A stretch of DNA of 64,000 nt, from positions 2,666,001 to 2,730,000 of the forward strand of contig OZ241909.1 in NCBI GenBank assembly GCA_965203735.1, written 5' to 3'. How positions within the stretch are numbered: the stretch's first letter is position 1; each line of letters opens with the position of its first letter. The position numbers and the translations under genes were made by a program. The DNA is from Bin55 sp965203735 (GTDB lineage Bacteria > Pseudomonadota > Gammaproteobacteria > Pseudomonadales > Azotimanducaceae). This document shows, in pieces, positions 35,136 to 43,101 of the stretch. The notes beneath the pieces were generated by a model. That model was given only the letters and a program-made list of their open reading frames with translations, did not search any database and was not told where the DNA came from.

Positions 35136-36125
35136 ATGAGCTACAAGACTGTCAAACCCTTCACCCTTAGCATCTCTTCGCCTCGTGTCTCGCTACCAAT
35201 AGTCGCCCTGCTTGTCGTTGGCTTGTCCGGATGCGCAACGCTAAAGGAATACTTTCAAGGTTCAGGCGAATCGCAGGAAAAGGCACAAGTAATAGGAGAA
35301 GAGGCAGCGCAAGTCAAGGGATCGTCGGCGAAGTTGGATGTGAATTCGGGAATCAAACGCATCCCAGGAACCAATCACCCCGATCTGAACGGGATATGGC
35401 AAGCGATCAACACAGCGAACTATAACGTCGAACGCCATCTTGCAGCACCCGCACTTTTGACCGTCGAAGGACCGAGAGGACCGGTTCCCCATTTCAAAGT
35501 ACTGGCCATGGGAGCTGTAGGATCGGTACCAGGAGGACTGGGGGTGATCAAAGATGGACAGATGATCCCCTACAAGCCTGAAGCTGCCGAGAAACGTGAA
35601 GAAAATCGCGCAAACTGGGCAGATCGCGACCCAGAAGTGAAGTGTTACTTGCCTGGTGTCCCCCGGGCTAACTATTTGCCCTTCCCATTCCAAATCGTCC
35701 AAGGAGAAGATTCATTCTTTATCGCATACGAGTATGCCGGTGCGGTGAGAGATGTGTTTTTTGTTGATCCTGGAGAAGCACCGATTGACTCGTGGATGGG
35801 TCAGTCCGTTGGAAAGTGGGAGGGCGACACTCTCGTCGTGACCGTTACTGCACAGGTTGATACGACTTGGTTCGATCGGTCCGGCAACCACCACTCAGCT
35901 GCTATGGTGGTCACAGAAAGGTGGACCCCGTTGGGTCCAAATCACATTCATTATGAAGCAACAATAGACGATCCTGAGACGTTCACAGAACCGTGGACAA
36001 TCGAGATGCCCCTCTATCGAAGGATGGAGGAAAACTTGATTCTGATGGACTTTAAGTGCGTACAATTTGTTGAGGAGCTGCTGTATGGACAGTGGCGACG
36101 CGAATCTGTACAGCCCGAGGAATAG
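35136..36125 (+). CDS. Lipoprotein with WEGDTLVV motif, unknown function
   Basis: 329 aa. A signal peptide with the lipobox LSGC (Cys33) marks an outer-membrane lipoprotein. The mature part begins after a linker rich in Gln/Glu and has HPDLNGIWQAINTANYN, PFPFQIVQGEDSFFIAYEYAGAVRDVFF, then the motif SVGKWEGDTLVVTVTA with TWFDRSGNHHS and a conserved VTERWTPLGPNHIHYEATIDDP block. Proteins with this motif are common as uncharacterised exported proteins in Acidobacteria and some gammaproteobacteria, often beside DUF6152. The next gene is a paralogue. Cellular role unknown; an envelope location is clear. Confidence 0.78.
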   Translation: MSYKTVKPFTLSISSPRVSLPIVALLVVGLSGCATLKEYFQGSGESQEKAQVIGEEAAQVKGSSAKLDVNSGIKRIPGTNHPDLNGIWQAINTANYNVERHLAAPALLTVEGPRGPVPHFKVLAMGAVGSVPGGLGVIKDGQMIPYKPEAAEKREENRANWADRDPEVKCYLPGVPRANYLPFPFQIVQGEDSFFIAYEYAGAVRDVFFVDPGEAPIDSWMGQSVGKWEGDTLVVTVTAQVDTTWFDRSGNHHSAAMVVTERWTPLGPNHIHYEATIDDPETFTEPWTIEMPLYRRMEENLILMDFKCVQFVEELLYGQWRRESVQPEE

Positions 36126-36135
36126 AGGTACCCAA

Positions 36136-37197
36136 ATGAGAACTTTGTTACTGGCAGGAGTGGCATCTTTGCTCGCTGTCCCCTTGATGGCGGATGAGAT
36201 TCCTCGAACTGCGACCGGAAAGCCCGACTTCAGCGGTACATATGACGTTAAGACCATTACGCCTTTGGAACGAGCGCGACAATCCGGTGATAGCGCCGTC
36301 ATTAAACCCGAAGATGCCGAGAACTACTCCAACGCGGTGAAGGCAGGAAACAAGGCGAATGACAATCGTGTCCTAGACCCCAACCGCGCTGCACCACCGG
36401 AAGGCGGCGACGGCTCACCGGGTGCTGCCGGCAACGTAGGCGGTTACAACAGGTTTTGGATCGACAATGGAGAGGAGTTCACGAAAGTCGATGGAGAATA
36501 CCCGACATCGATCGTGTACGACCCGCCAAATGGGAGAAGACCCGGATGGACACAAAAGGCCATTGCACGTTTTGGAGAACTTCGAAACTACTGGCGCCCG
36601 AATACTGGACGCGCCTGGTGGCTCGATGAAGACATACCTGGTCCTAGCGATCACCCAGAGTTTCTAACACTGTCTGATCGATGTTTATTGGGCTTCTCGT
36701 CCACCGGAGGCCCACCCATGCTTCCCGCACTCTACAACAATATCAAACGGGTTGTCCAATCCGAAAACACGCTCATGATCCTTATAGAGATGGTTCATGA
36801 TGCTCGAATTATTCGCATCGGAGGCGAACACGCACCGGACGATGTCCGAAAATGGCTTGGCGACTCTATCGGATGGTGGGAGGGAGACACTCTCGTAGTC
36901 GACACCACGAACTTCAATGACACACCGGCCCTAGGTATGGCTACACGCGACCTTCATGTGGTCGAACGGTTCACGATGACCGACGAAGACAACATGCTCT
37001 ACGACTTTACCGTGAGCGATCCCAATGTCTGGCGGGACAAATGGTCCGGAAAGTACAACTGGCCCAAGACCGAGAGTCAGCTTTACGAATACGCGTGCCA
37101 TGAGGGCAACTACTCAATGCAAGGAATGCTCAAGGGTGCGCGTGAAGCTGAGAAGGCGTGGTTTGCGGAACAGACACAGACGGAGTCCGGTGAATGA
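36136..37197 (+). CDS. Exported paralogue of the WEGDTLVV family
   Basis: 353 aa from ATG 36136; an upstream in-frame ATG at 36067 lies inside the previous gene and is unlikely. The signal peptide MRTLLLAGVASLLAVPLMA ends in ALA-like cleavage site, so it is periplasmic rather than a lipoprotein. It shares GWWEGDTLVVDTTNFND and VERFTMTDEDNMLYDFTVSDPNVW with the previous gene. It also has TGKPDFSGTYD and SDRCLLGFSSTGGPPMLPALYNN. A GAGGTACCC site precedes the ATG. The stop overlaps the DUF6152 gene start (ATGA). Function unknown; probably partners with the preceding lipoprotein and DUF6152. Confidence 0.78.
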   Translation: MRTLLLAGVASLLAVPLMADEIPRTATGKPDFSGTYDVKTITPLERARQSGDSAVIKPEDAENYSNAVKAGNKANDNRVLDPNRAAPPEGGDGSPGAAGNVGGYNRFWIDNGEEFTKVDGEYPTSIVYDPPNGRRPGWTQKAIARFGELRNYWRPNTGRAWWLDEDIPGPSDHPEFLTLSDRCLLGFSSTGGPPMLPALYNNIKRVVQSENTLMILIEMVHDARIIRIGGEHAPDDVRKWLGDSIGWWEGDTLVVDTTNFNDTPALGMATRDLHVVERFTMTDEDNMLYDFTVSDPNVWRDKWSGKYNWPKTESQLYEYACHEGNYSMQGMLKGAREAEKAWFAEQTQTESGE

Positions 37198-37751
37198 AAG
37201 CACTTCAGCTGATCTTATGTGTTGCGCTTTCCCATTTTGGAATCAGTGCTCTTGCGCATCATGCATTCGGAGCTGAGTTCGATCCAAACCGTCCACTCAT
37301 ACTCAAAGGCAAGGTCACAAAAGTCGAGTGGGTTAATCCTCATGCATGGATCCATCTGGATCATGAGAAGGAAGACGGCACCACTGAGTCTTGGATGGTG
37401 GAAGGCGGAACTCCCAACACGCTCTTGCGACGTGGAATTACGAGGAATTCGCTAAAACCCGGCACCAAGATTGTCGTCGATGGCTACCAGTCGAAAGACC
37501 TGTCCAAACGTGCGAATGGGCGCAACATTACATATGAGGATGGCCGAACCCTATTCATGGGTTCTTCAGGTACCGGTGCTCCTAGGGACGGAGCGGATCC
37601 GACAGAACGCGCGACAGAAGAGGAAAAGGAACTCTTGGAGCAAGTTCGTGAAGAATCCGAGTCCAACGAAGAGTCGACCGAAGATAAAGAGGCACAGGAA
37701 TCCAGTAGCGAAGAAGCAGCCGAAGAGGAAGAAGACAAGTCAAGCGATTGA
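37194..37751 (+). CDS. DUF6152-type secreted protein with acidic tail
   Basis: 185 aa. Signal peptide MKALQLILCVALSHFGISALA. The conserved part follows: HHAFGAEFDPNRPLILKGKVTKVEWVNPHAWIHL, then WMVEGGTPNTLLRRGITRNSLKPGTKIVVDGYQSKD and ITYEDGRTLFMGSS. These match the uncharacterised DUF6152 family. Histidines next to the cleavage site (HH) are conserved in the family and could bind a metal, which is my inference. The last 60 residues are a Glu/Ser-rich acidic tail not needed by the family core. Coupled to both neighbours (ATGA upstream, TTGA downstream). Confidence 0.8.
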   Translation: MKALQLILCVALSHFGISALAHHAFGAEFDPNRPLILKGKVTKVEWVNPHAWIHLDHEKEDGTTESWMVEGGTPNTLLRRGITRNSLKPGTKIVVDGYQSKDLSKRANGRNITYEDGRTLFMGSSGTGAPRDGADPTERATEEEKELLEQVREESESNEESTEDKEAQESSSEEAAEEEEDKSSD

Positions 37752-38221
37752 GTTGCACCCAGCTAGCCTGGTGTTCCACAGTATTGTCTGTCTTGGTGGT
37801 TGGTGGTTGTCAACGACAAGACGCTCTGAGTTCGTCCGTAGACTTTGAGGCTTCTCTAACTGCAGACGAGCTAATGCACCTCGTCCTCGAGCCAGCTGCC
37901 GACGTGCTTTGGGATTCCGCAGGCTGGGTCATGACAATTGAAGGCGAGACCTCCTTAGTTCCAACAACCGAAGAAGAATGGCTTATTGTGGAGAATGCGG
38001 CAGGAGTGATTATTGCATCCGGAGACCTCCTAAAAATTCCACATGCTTCTGAGGAGCGTAGTGAACCTTGGTTTACCTATTCAGACCAACTTTCTGAACA
38101 AGGTCGAATAGCACGAGAGGCCATCCTCAATCGTGACGGCGATGCATTGTTCCAAGCTGGAGCAAGTCTCTACCAGTCGTGCGTTCAATGCCACGACGAC
38201 TACTGGGTCACAGAACAATGA
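37748..38221 (+). CDS. Lipoprotein with C-terminal CXXCH haem site
   Basis: 157 aa. The start is TTG at 37748 overlapping the DUF6152 stop. The signal peptide leads to the lipobox VVGGC (Cys21). The fold is suggested to be mostly helical, and the haem c motif CVQCHDDYW lies near the C-terminus, as in class II cytochromes c (cytochrome c' type), where CXXCH is the last helix. I infer an outer- or inner-membrane-anchored mono-haem protein. Beta-rich middle with EEWLIVENAAGVIIASGDLL is not assigned to a known family. It could carry electrons for the surrounding exported proteins. Confidence 0.72.
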   Translation: MSCTQLAWCSTVLSVLVVGGCQRQDALSSSVDFEASLTADELMHLVLEPAADVLWDSAGWVMTIEGETSLVPTTEEEWLIVENAAGVIIASGDLLKIPHASEERSEPWFTYSDQLSEQGRIAREAILNRDGDALFQAGASLYQSCVQCHDDYWVTEQ

Positions 38222-38270
38222 GAACGCTCTCGTTCAAACCCAGGGCTTCATATAGCGAGTAACTGAACCA

Positions 38271-38828
38271 GTGCGCTGGTTTGCCGAGTGGCTTGACTCT
38301 CACCCATGGAGCACTGCGATCCATGAGTCTCTGCACATGTATCCCATCGTGGAATCGACACATGTGCTCTCTCTGATGGTGTTTGTCGGAACATTGTTCA
38401 TTGTCGACTTTCGACTGATGGGCATTGCTTTCAGAAACATGCCGGTTTCGGAACTGACCAGTCGCATTTTGCCTTGGACAACACTTGGATTCGTAGTGAT
38501 TGTTTCGACTGGTCTGATGCTTTTCTATGCCATACCTGTTCGGACCTATCACAGCATTTGGTTCAGGTTCAAAGTCGTTCTAATTGTCGCCGCGGGAATC
38601 AATGCCTGGCTTTTCCACAGAAGAATGAAGAAGAAACCCGTAATTTGGAACGACGATCCCGTTCCGCCTCTTCACGTTCGGGCTTCCGCGGCGGCATCAG
38701 TTCTCGTTTGGTCATGCGTAATTATTTGTGGACGTATGATTGCCTACAACTGGTTTGACTGTGATAAGCAGCAACCCGCTTGGGTGCAATTCCTGGCTGG
38801 TTGTGTTCCTGAGGATCTTATTCATTGA
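38271..38828 (+). CDS. DUF6644-type four-helix membrane protein
   Basis: 185 aa. Four or five hydrophobic segments with conserved histidines: WSTAIHESLHMYPIVESTHVLSLMVFVGT, then TLFIVDFRLMGIAF, TLGFVVIVSTGLMLFYAIPVRTYHS and FRFKVVLIVAAGINAWLFHRR. This is the pattern of the uncharacterised DUF6644 family. The spaced His residues in helices would suit haem b or metal binding, an inference only. The start is GTG at 38271, 49 bp after the haem lipoprotein. It is coupled (TTGA) to a second DUF6644-type gene. Membrane-embedded redox partner is a reasonable hypothesis. Confidence 0.75.
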   Translation: MRWFAEWLDSHPWSTAIHESLHMYPIVESTHVLSLMVFVGTLFIVDFRLMGIAFRNMPVSELTSRILPWTTLGFVVIVSTGLMLFYAIPVRTYHSIWFRFKVVLIVAAGINAWLFHRRMKKKPVIWNDDPVPPLHVRASAAASVLVWSCVIICGRMIAYNWFDCDKQQPAWVQFLAGCVPEDLIH

Positions 38829-39295
38829 GCCTGTACGACATATTTGACTACCTGCAAAGCGGTCCCATTGGGGAAGCTATACGCATGTCACATTGGTTGT
38901 TTCCGGTGATCGAAGCATTTCATCTGATTGGTCTTGTCGTGCTCGGTGGCGCAGTACTCGTAGTGGATTTGCGACTTCTTGGACTTGGACTGACGCGTCA
39001 ATCCATAGCTCGCGTAACGAGCGCTGCCAAACCTGTGCTTTATTGCGGTATTGCAATGATGTTTGCAACGGGGATTCCATTGGCCTTATCCGAGATGATC
39101 AAGCTCTACTACAACCGTTCGTTTTGGGTCAAAGTCACAGCATTGACTGTAGTTCTCATCTTCACGTTTACAGTTAAACATCCACTTATCCGACGAGAGA
39201 ATACAAACCGACTTGTACTCTTCCTGATTGGATTGATATCTATGACTCTATGGTTTACCGTAGCGGGATCAGGAAGGTGGATAGGTTTTTCTTGA
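38825..39295 (+). CDS. Second DUF6644-type membrane protein
   Basis: 156 aa, shorter and paralogous to the preceding gene. Blocks in the same order: IRMSHWLFPVIEAFHLIGLVVLGGAVLVVDLRLLGLGL, then YCGIAMMFATGIPLALSEMIKLYYNRSFWVKVTALTVVLIFTFTVKH. Histidines occur at MSHW, EAFHL and VKH. The start is TTG at 38825, overlapping the previous stop. The gene ends 28 bp from a convergent SDR, closing the operon-like series that starts at 35136. Tandem DUF6644 proteins could form a heterodimer. Confidence 0.72.
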   Translation: MSLYDIFDYLQSGPIGEAIRMSHWLFPVIEAFHLIGLVVLGGAVLVVDLRLLGLGLTRQSIARVTSAAKPVLYCGIAMMFATGIPLALSEMIKLYYNRSFWVKVTALTVVLIFTFTVKHPLIRRENTNRLVLFLIGLISMTLWFTVAGSGRWIGFS

Positions 39296-39323
39296 TGAGA
39301 TCCCACTGAATGACGCTGGAAAA

Positions 39324-40262
39324 TTAGCTGGTTAGACTGAAGAATTCGAAGTCGTATGCCTTCTCCGGTGCTTTTCTTACACGATCGTCGAGTCGATGAG
39401 CATCTTCGCCAACTAGAATCCGCCAACGATTTTCCTTCACTCCCTCAAGAATAATGGTTGCTGCTTGTGCAGCACTTGTGGGAGCGTTATCGCGAAATGC
39501 GTTGCTCTGCTCAAGAATGCGTTCGACAATCTGTTCATCACTTTCGTTGTGTACCTGCATTCCGGCTTGAATGAGTCGCTCTCGCCAAGCCTTGATCGCT
39601 TCGCTCGAAAACTCCATCTCTGTCTTTCGACCCATGATCAATTGGCTATTGATCGCGATCGAGGTACCAATGTGGCCTGGCATTACGACTGAAACCCCGA
39701 TGTGAGGTGCATGGATCCGAAAATCCGTTAGTAACGCTTCGCTGAATCCCTTTACCGCGAACTTTGCAGCGGAGTAAGCTGTATGAGGCACCCCTGGTCC
39801 TAGGGAAGCCCAGAAGCCGTTGACACTACTCGTGTTGACAACGTGACCCTCATCACTTGCTTTGAGCAACGGTAGGAATGCCCTAAGAGTCCAGTAGACA
39901 CCGTTCCAACAAATATTGAAGGTGCGTTCCCAGTTCTCTCGTGAGTCGTTTACGAAACTTCCGCCACCACCGATGCCTGCGTTATTGAATAGCAGATTGA
40001 TGTGCGATGTGGCGTGTTTCTTTCGGACTTCGCTTTCAAACCTTTGAATGTCCGCCTCAACCCCTACATCACAATGATGTCCGCTCAGTTGAACATCGGG
40101 ACACTCTGAACCTACTTCTTCCAAAGTCCGTTGCAGATTCTTGTCAATGACGTCACACGTCGCGACACTGCAACCTTCTCGGGCAAGTTGACGGACTAAC
40201 TCACGCCCCATTCCGCTGCCACCACCAGTGACTACAGCGATCTTTTCCTTGAAGTTGTCCAT
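39324..40262 (-). CDS. Short-chain dehydrogenase/reductase
   Basis: 312 aa. SDR with cofactor motif VTGGGSGMG, NNAGIGGGG, catalytic Ser in NTSSVNGFW and the YSAAK Tyr/Lys pair (TAYSAAKFAVKGFSEAL). The C-terminal extension has AAQAATIILEGVKENRWRILVGEDAHRLDDRVRKAPEKAYD, common in SDRs of aromatic or lipid metabolism in actinobacteria and gammaproteobacteria. It follows a ferredoxin gene by 10 bp on the same strand. Substrate unknown. Confidence 0.85.
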   Translation of the reverse strand: MDNFKEKIAVVTGGGSGMGRELVRQLAREGCSVATCDVIDKNLQRTLEEVGSECPDVQLSGHHCDVGVEADIQRFESEVRKKHATSHINLLFNNAGIGGGGSFVNDSRENWERTFNICWNGVYWTLRAFLPLLKASDEGHVVNTSSVNGFWASLGPGVPHTAYSAAKFAVKGFSEALLTDFRIHAPHIGVSVVMPGHIGTSIAINSQLIMGRKTEMEFSSEAIKAWRERLIQAGMQVHNESDEQIVERILEQSNAFRDNAPTSAAQAATIILEGVKENRWRILVGEDAHRLDDRVRKAPEKAYDFEFFSLTS

Positions 40263-40272
40263 CGGTTCTGCC

Positions 40273-40641
40273 CTATTCTGTTTCGTTCAAAGTGTGGACG
40301 CGAATGCCATTGAGTTCTTCACTGAGAACAATTTGGCACGAAAGTCTGCTGGTTGCTCGACGCTCGGGAACAAACTCCAAAATGTCACATTCGTCCGGAT
40401 GCATCGCGCCACTCTGAGCGAACCATGCCTCATCCAAGTAGCAGTGACATGTTGAACAGGTGCAACCACCGCCACATTGCGCGCGAATACCTTGCACACC
40501 GTTGTCGAGCGCTACATCCATGATGCTCTCTCCAACCCTTCCGGAGAGGCACTCCGACTGTCCGTTTGGATGTATGAATACAACTCTTACCGTTCTCTTG
40601 AGTTGAGCTTGAGTTGAGCTTGTTAGACCCGTCGCTGCCAC
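40273..40641 (-). CDS. [2Fe-2S] ferredoxin (adrenodoxin/putidaredoxin type)
   Basis: 122 aa. Cluster ligands follow the CX5CX2CX(n)C pattern: AQCGGGCTCSTCHCYL with the last ligand in RLSCQIVLSEEL. The acidic ADECD-like region (MHPDECDILEF) matches ferredoxins that serve P450s or ring hydroxylases. The first 16 or so residues are encoded by an 11-bp near-tandem repeat (plus-strand unit TTGAGTTGAGC, twice, 40608-40631), so the true start may be later than the GTG at 40641. No P450 lies in this window; the SDR 10 bp downstream may use the same pathway. Confidence 0.85.
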   Translation of the reverse strand: MAATGLTSSTQAQLKRTVRVVFIHPNGQSECLSGRVGESIMDVALDNGVQGIRAQCGGGCTCSTCHCYLDEAWFAQSGAMHPDECDILEFVPERRATSRLSCQIVLSEELNGIRVHTLNETE

Positions 40642-40797
40642 GATTGACTACCGAATCCAATTTGCAGATTCTAGCCGTGCGTACACATTTCAATTTCCAA
40701 TCAAACACATTAGTGTGTAAATGGCCTTTGTAATCCAGCCGAAAGAACGAGTACCAATCGAGGTAGCTAAAATGTCCGTTCGTATAGGGGGATCGGC

Positions 40798-41409
40798 TTG
40801 ACGGTCATTGGATTGACCGGAGGAATTGCCTCGGGCAAATCGACGGTCGCAAAATATTTTGCAGACCTTGGCCACAAGGTTATCGATGCAGATCAACTGG
40901 GCCACCGAGCATACGAGCCTGACTCGGAATGCTACGAGATGGTGGTAGAGGCCTTCGGTTCGGAGATTGTTGCTCCGGATAGAACTATAGATCGCAAAGA
41001 ACTCGGTTCAAGGGTCTTTGGCGATCCCGAAGCTCTCAAACGGTTGACGGATATCGTCTGGCCGGAGATAAAGAGATTGGCGAAGATAGAGATCGACGAA
41101 TTCGAACGTACTGGCTCAAGTCGTCCGATAGTGCTTGAAGCAGCCGTGCTGATCGAAGCGGGATGGCAGGACATCGTAGATGAAATCTGGGTTGTGACGG
41201 TAGACAAAGAAGTTGCCATAGCCAGAGCGACCTCCCGCGACGGAGTAGCAAGAGAAGCTGTAGAGGCGAGAATTTCTGCACAGGTAAGCAACGAAGAACG
41301 TTTGAGAGAGGCCGATGTGAGTATTCCAAACAATTCGTCGGAACAGGACCTCTTTCGATCATTGGACCGCGAAATTCGATTATTAGAACAACGGAGAGAA
41401 CAAGCTTGA
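40798..41409 (+). CDS. coaE: Dephospho-CoA kinase
   Basis: 203 aa. Last step of coenzyme A synthesis. P-loop GLTGGIASGKST (residues 5-16), then DADQLGHRAYEP for substrate binding, GSEIVAPDRTIDRKELGSRVF, and VLEAAVLIEAGW. The start is TTG at 40798 (MTVIGLTGG). It is followed by a PHP gene overlapping by 4 bp (TTGA), and is divergent from the ferredoxin. Confidence 0.95.
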   Translation: MTVIGLTGGIASGKSTVAKYFADLGHKVIDADQLGHRAYEPDSECYEMVVEAFGSEIVAPDRTIDRKELGSRVFGDPEALKRLTDIVWPEIKRLAKIEIDEFERTGSSRPIVLEAAVLIEAGWQDIVDEIWVVTVDKEVAIARATSRDGVAREAVEARISAQVSNEERLREADVSIPNNSSEQDLFRSLDREIRLLEQRREQA

Positions 41410-42035
41410 TTCTGGATCTTCACGCCCACTCGATTAAGTCCGATGATGGTCGAGCGAAGGTAGACAACTACTGTAAATGGATTCGAGCTCGGGATATCCC
41501 AATCGATGGCTTTGTTCTTACGGAACATCGGCAGTTCGACTTCGAGTCGGACTATTCGCCACTTGCCCAGGAGTATTCCCTCACGATACTTAAAGGCAGT
41601 GAAGTCGAAACCGAGTATGGGCATGTGCTCGTATTCGGCGTCACGGAAGGACTAGTGAACGAGTTTGACTTCTCGAGCATTAACGTGCCACTGTCGAAAG
41701 TCATCGAGTCGTGCGAGCTACACGGTGCAGTTCCAGTCCCTTGCCACCCCGGCAGACCACGAGTTGGAATGAGTGCTCATCTGGAAGAGTTTGGTATTCC
41801 CAAAGGAGTTCGGATCGTAGAGATCTACAACGGTGGAAGTCGAGGCCAGGAAGATCAAGTTGCGCAGGACATGGCTCGCGACCAAGGCTACCTAGGTATT
41901 GGCGGAAGCGATGCCCATATTGTCAGCCACATTGGGCGATGTGCGACACGTTTTGACGCACAAATCCATAATGAAAGAGAGCTGGTTCAAGCACTAGAGT
42001 CGGAGGAGTTTGAACCTCTGACATTTCGTTCCTAA
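41406..42035 (+). CDS. PHP-domain metal-dependent phosphoesterase
   Basis: 209 aa. Begins MILDLHAHSIKSDDG, with the HxH metal ligands at 6 and 8. Further ligands are LTEHRQFD, GSEVETEYGH, VPCHPGRPR and GGSDAHI. Relatives hydrolyse phosphoesters such as nucleotides, or act on DNA-associated phosphates. The TTG start at 41406 overlaps the coaE stop. Substrate unknown. It ends before a hairpin that separates it from the convergent MNT gene. Confidence 0.85.
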   Translation: MILDLHAHSIKSDDGRAKVDNYCKWIRARDIPIDGFVLTEHRQFDFESDYSPLAQEYSLTILKGSEVETEYGHVLVFGVTEGLVNEFDFSSINVPLSKVIESCELHGAVPVPCHPGRPRVGMSAHLEEFGIPKGVRIVEIYNGGSRGQEDQVAQDMARDQGYLGIGGSDAHIVSHIGRCATRFDAQIHNERELVQALESEEFEPLTFRS

Positions 42036-42068
42036 CCTTGGGGATTCTCACAACCCGCGCGAACTTCG

Positions 42069-42087
42069 CCGCAGACTAGTCTTGCGG
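42069..42087. terminator. Putative bidirectional hairpin between PHP and MNT genes
   Basis: CCGC/GCGG with AGA/TCT inside (one bulged T), in the 69-bp gap between convergent genes. TCTCTTA follows on the forward strand, a weak T-rich tail. A terminator is plausible. Confidence 0.4.
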
Positions 42088-42104
42088 TCTCTTACGAACT
42101 CTCT

Positions 42105-42410
42105 TTACGTACGCACATACCATTCGACACCGTGCTGATGGATGTGCTCCAGCAACGATGGGTTTTGAATAGATTTGTGCAGCACGATGTCCACAGTCTG
42201 TGCCATCGGGATTTGGTCAATTGTTGCCGCAAGTCGTGCGTGGTCGGTCAGTGTAAGTTGATCTCCAAAGAGTGCGATATCCACGTCGGAATGCACTGTG
42301 TTCGTTCCCATCGCTCTAGATCCGAACAAGACCACGCGTTCCACACGGACGTTAGCAGCGAGCGTAGAGACAATCGCCTTCCAATGCACTTCTTTGAGAA
42401 TGCTGCTCAT
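42105..42410 (-). CDS. MNT-domain nucleotidyltransferase antitoxin (pair 1)
   Basis: 101 aa minimal nucleotidyltransferase. The active-site motif GSRAMGTNTVHSDVDIALFG has GS and the two Asp of DVD; a third acidic residue is in VDIVLH. In HEPT/MNT systems such antitoxins inhibit the HEPT toxin, in some cases by adding AMP to a Tyr of it. The ATG overlaps the upstream HEPT gene by 4 bp. A second such pair lies 1.7 kb away. Confidence 0.85.
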   Translation of the reverse strand: MSSILKEVHWKAIVSTLAANVRVERVVLFGSRAMGTNTVHSDVDIALFGDQLTLTDHARLAATIDQIPMAQTVDIVLHKSIQNPSLLEHIHQHGVEWYVRT

Positions 42411-42850
42411 GTCTTACGTCTTGCTTCTAACATTTGGTAGACCCTCAGGAGAACGGGGAAATAAGTACCCCTTACTAAGTCTTCGGCTTGCAAAGCCGCT
42501 TCTTTGTTGTAGGTATGGTTTAACAAGTTACGCTTATCTAATACATCAAGCAATACTTCGCAGTCGCTCTCGCTGATATATTCGACATCGAAACTCGTTC
42601 TAAATGCGGATCTAGGCGACTTTTCGTCGTGTCCTTCAAAATAGAGCAGATCCTTGAGTACCTTCCACGACAACTCAAAACAGATCTCGAAATTCTTGAC
42701 TAATCCAGCCTGTTCCAAATCACTTAGCAGATTTTGTTCACAAGCTTCCTTCAAAGGTACGAGAGCCCGACCAAGACTCTCTAGCCGTTGGTGCCAACGT
42801 ATCTCGTTGGAATTACTCAAGATTTGTAAATTCTGAAACAATGAACTCAA
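42407..42850 (-). CDS. HEPT-domain toxin / MNT partner (pair 1)
   Basis: 147 aa helical protein of the HI0074/HEPT family (EICFELSWKVLKDLLYFEG, SPRSAFRTSF). The ribonuclease-type motif RX4-6H is present: RNLLNH followed by TY (the Tyr is a known AMPylation site in relatives). The start is a TTG at 42850 or a nearby later TTG. It overlaps the MNT antitoxin gene by 4 bp. A 20-bp palindrome lies 40 bp upstream. Confidence 0.85.
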   Translation of the reverse strand: MSSLFQNLQILSNSNEIRWHQRLESLGRALVPLKEACEQNLLSDLEQAGLVKNFEICFELSWKVLKDLLYFEGHDEKSPRSAFRTSFDVEYISESDCEVLLDVLDKRNLLNHTYNKEAALQAEDLVRGTYFPVLLRVYQMLEARRKT

Positions 42851-42889
42851 AGATTATCAGCAATAGTCTTGTCTATGCGCTGTTGTCTT

Positions 42890-42909
42890 CAAACTGTTTT
42901 CACAGTTTG
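42890..42909. repeat. Palindrome upstream of HEPT/MNT pair 1
   Basis: CAAACTG, six bases TTTTCA, CAGTTTG. A perfect 7-bp inverted repeat 40 bp upstream of the HEPT start on the reverse strand. Toxin-antitoxin operons are often self-regulated through such sites. No matching palindrome was seen before pair 2. Confidence 0.4.
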
Positions 42910-43101
42910 GATGAAATGAAATGGTCAGCCTATTGGCTTAGTCTAGAAAGGGTAAGTTCTGAGAGGAGGATTCGCTTCGGGAAAAACAATGGGAAGTTTC
43001 GATCTCCGTAACAAAGCTCTCATTCAAGAGAGATTGAGATTAAGAGAAATCGAGCCCAGATTTGGAATTCGTAGCGTTGCCCCCTCTTGTACCCCTCCAG
43101 A

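Noticed and set aside
40608..40631. 11-bp tandem repeat inside the ferredoxin gene as a mobile or CRISPR-like element
   Set aside because: Only two copies exist, within the doubtful N-terminal coding part; no spacer pattern or cas genes appear anywhere in the window.
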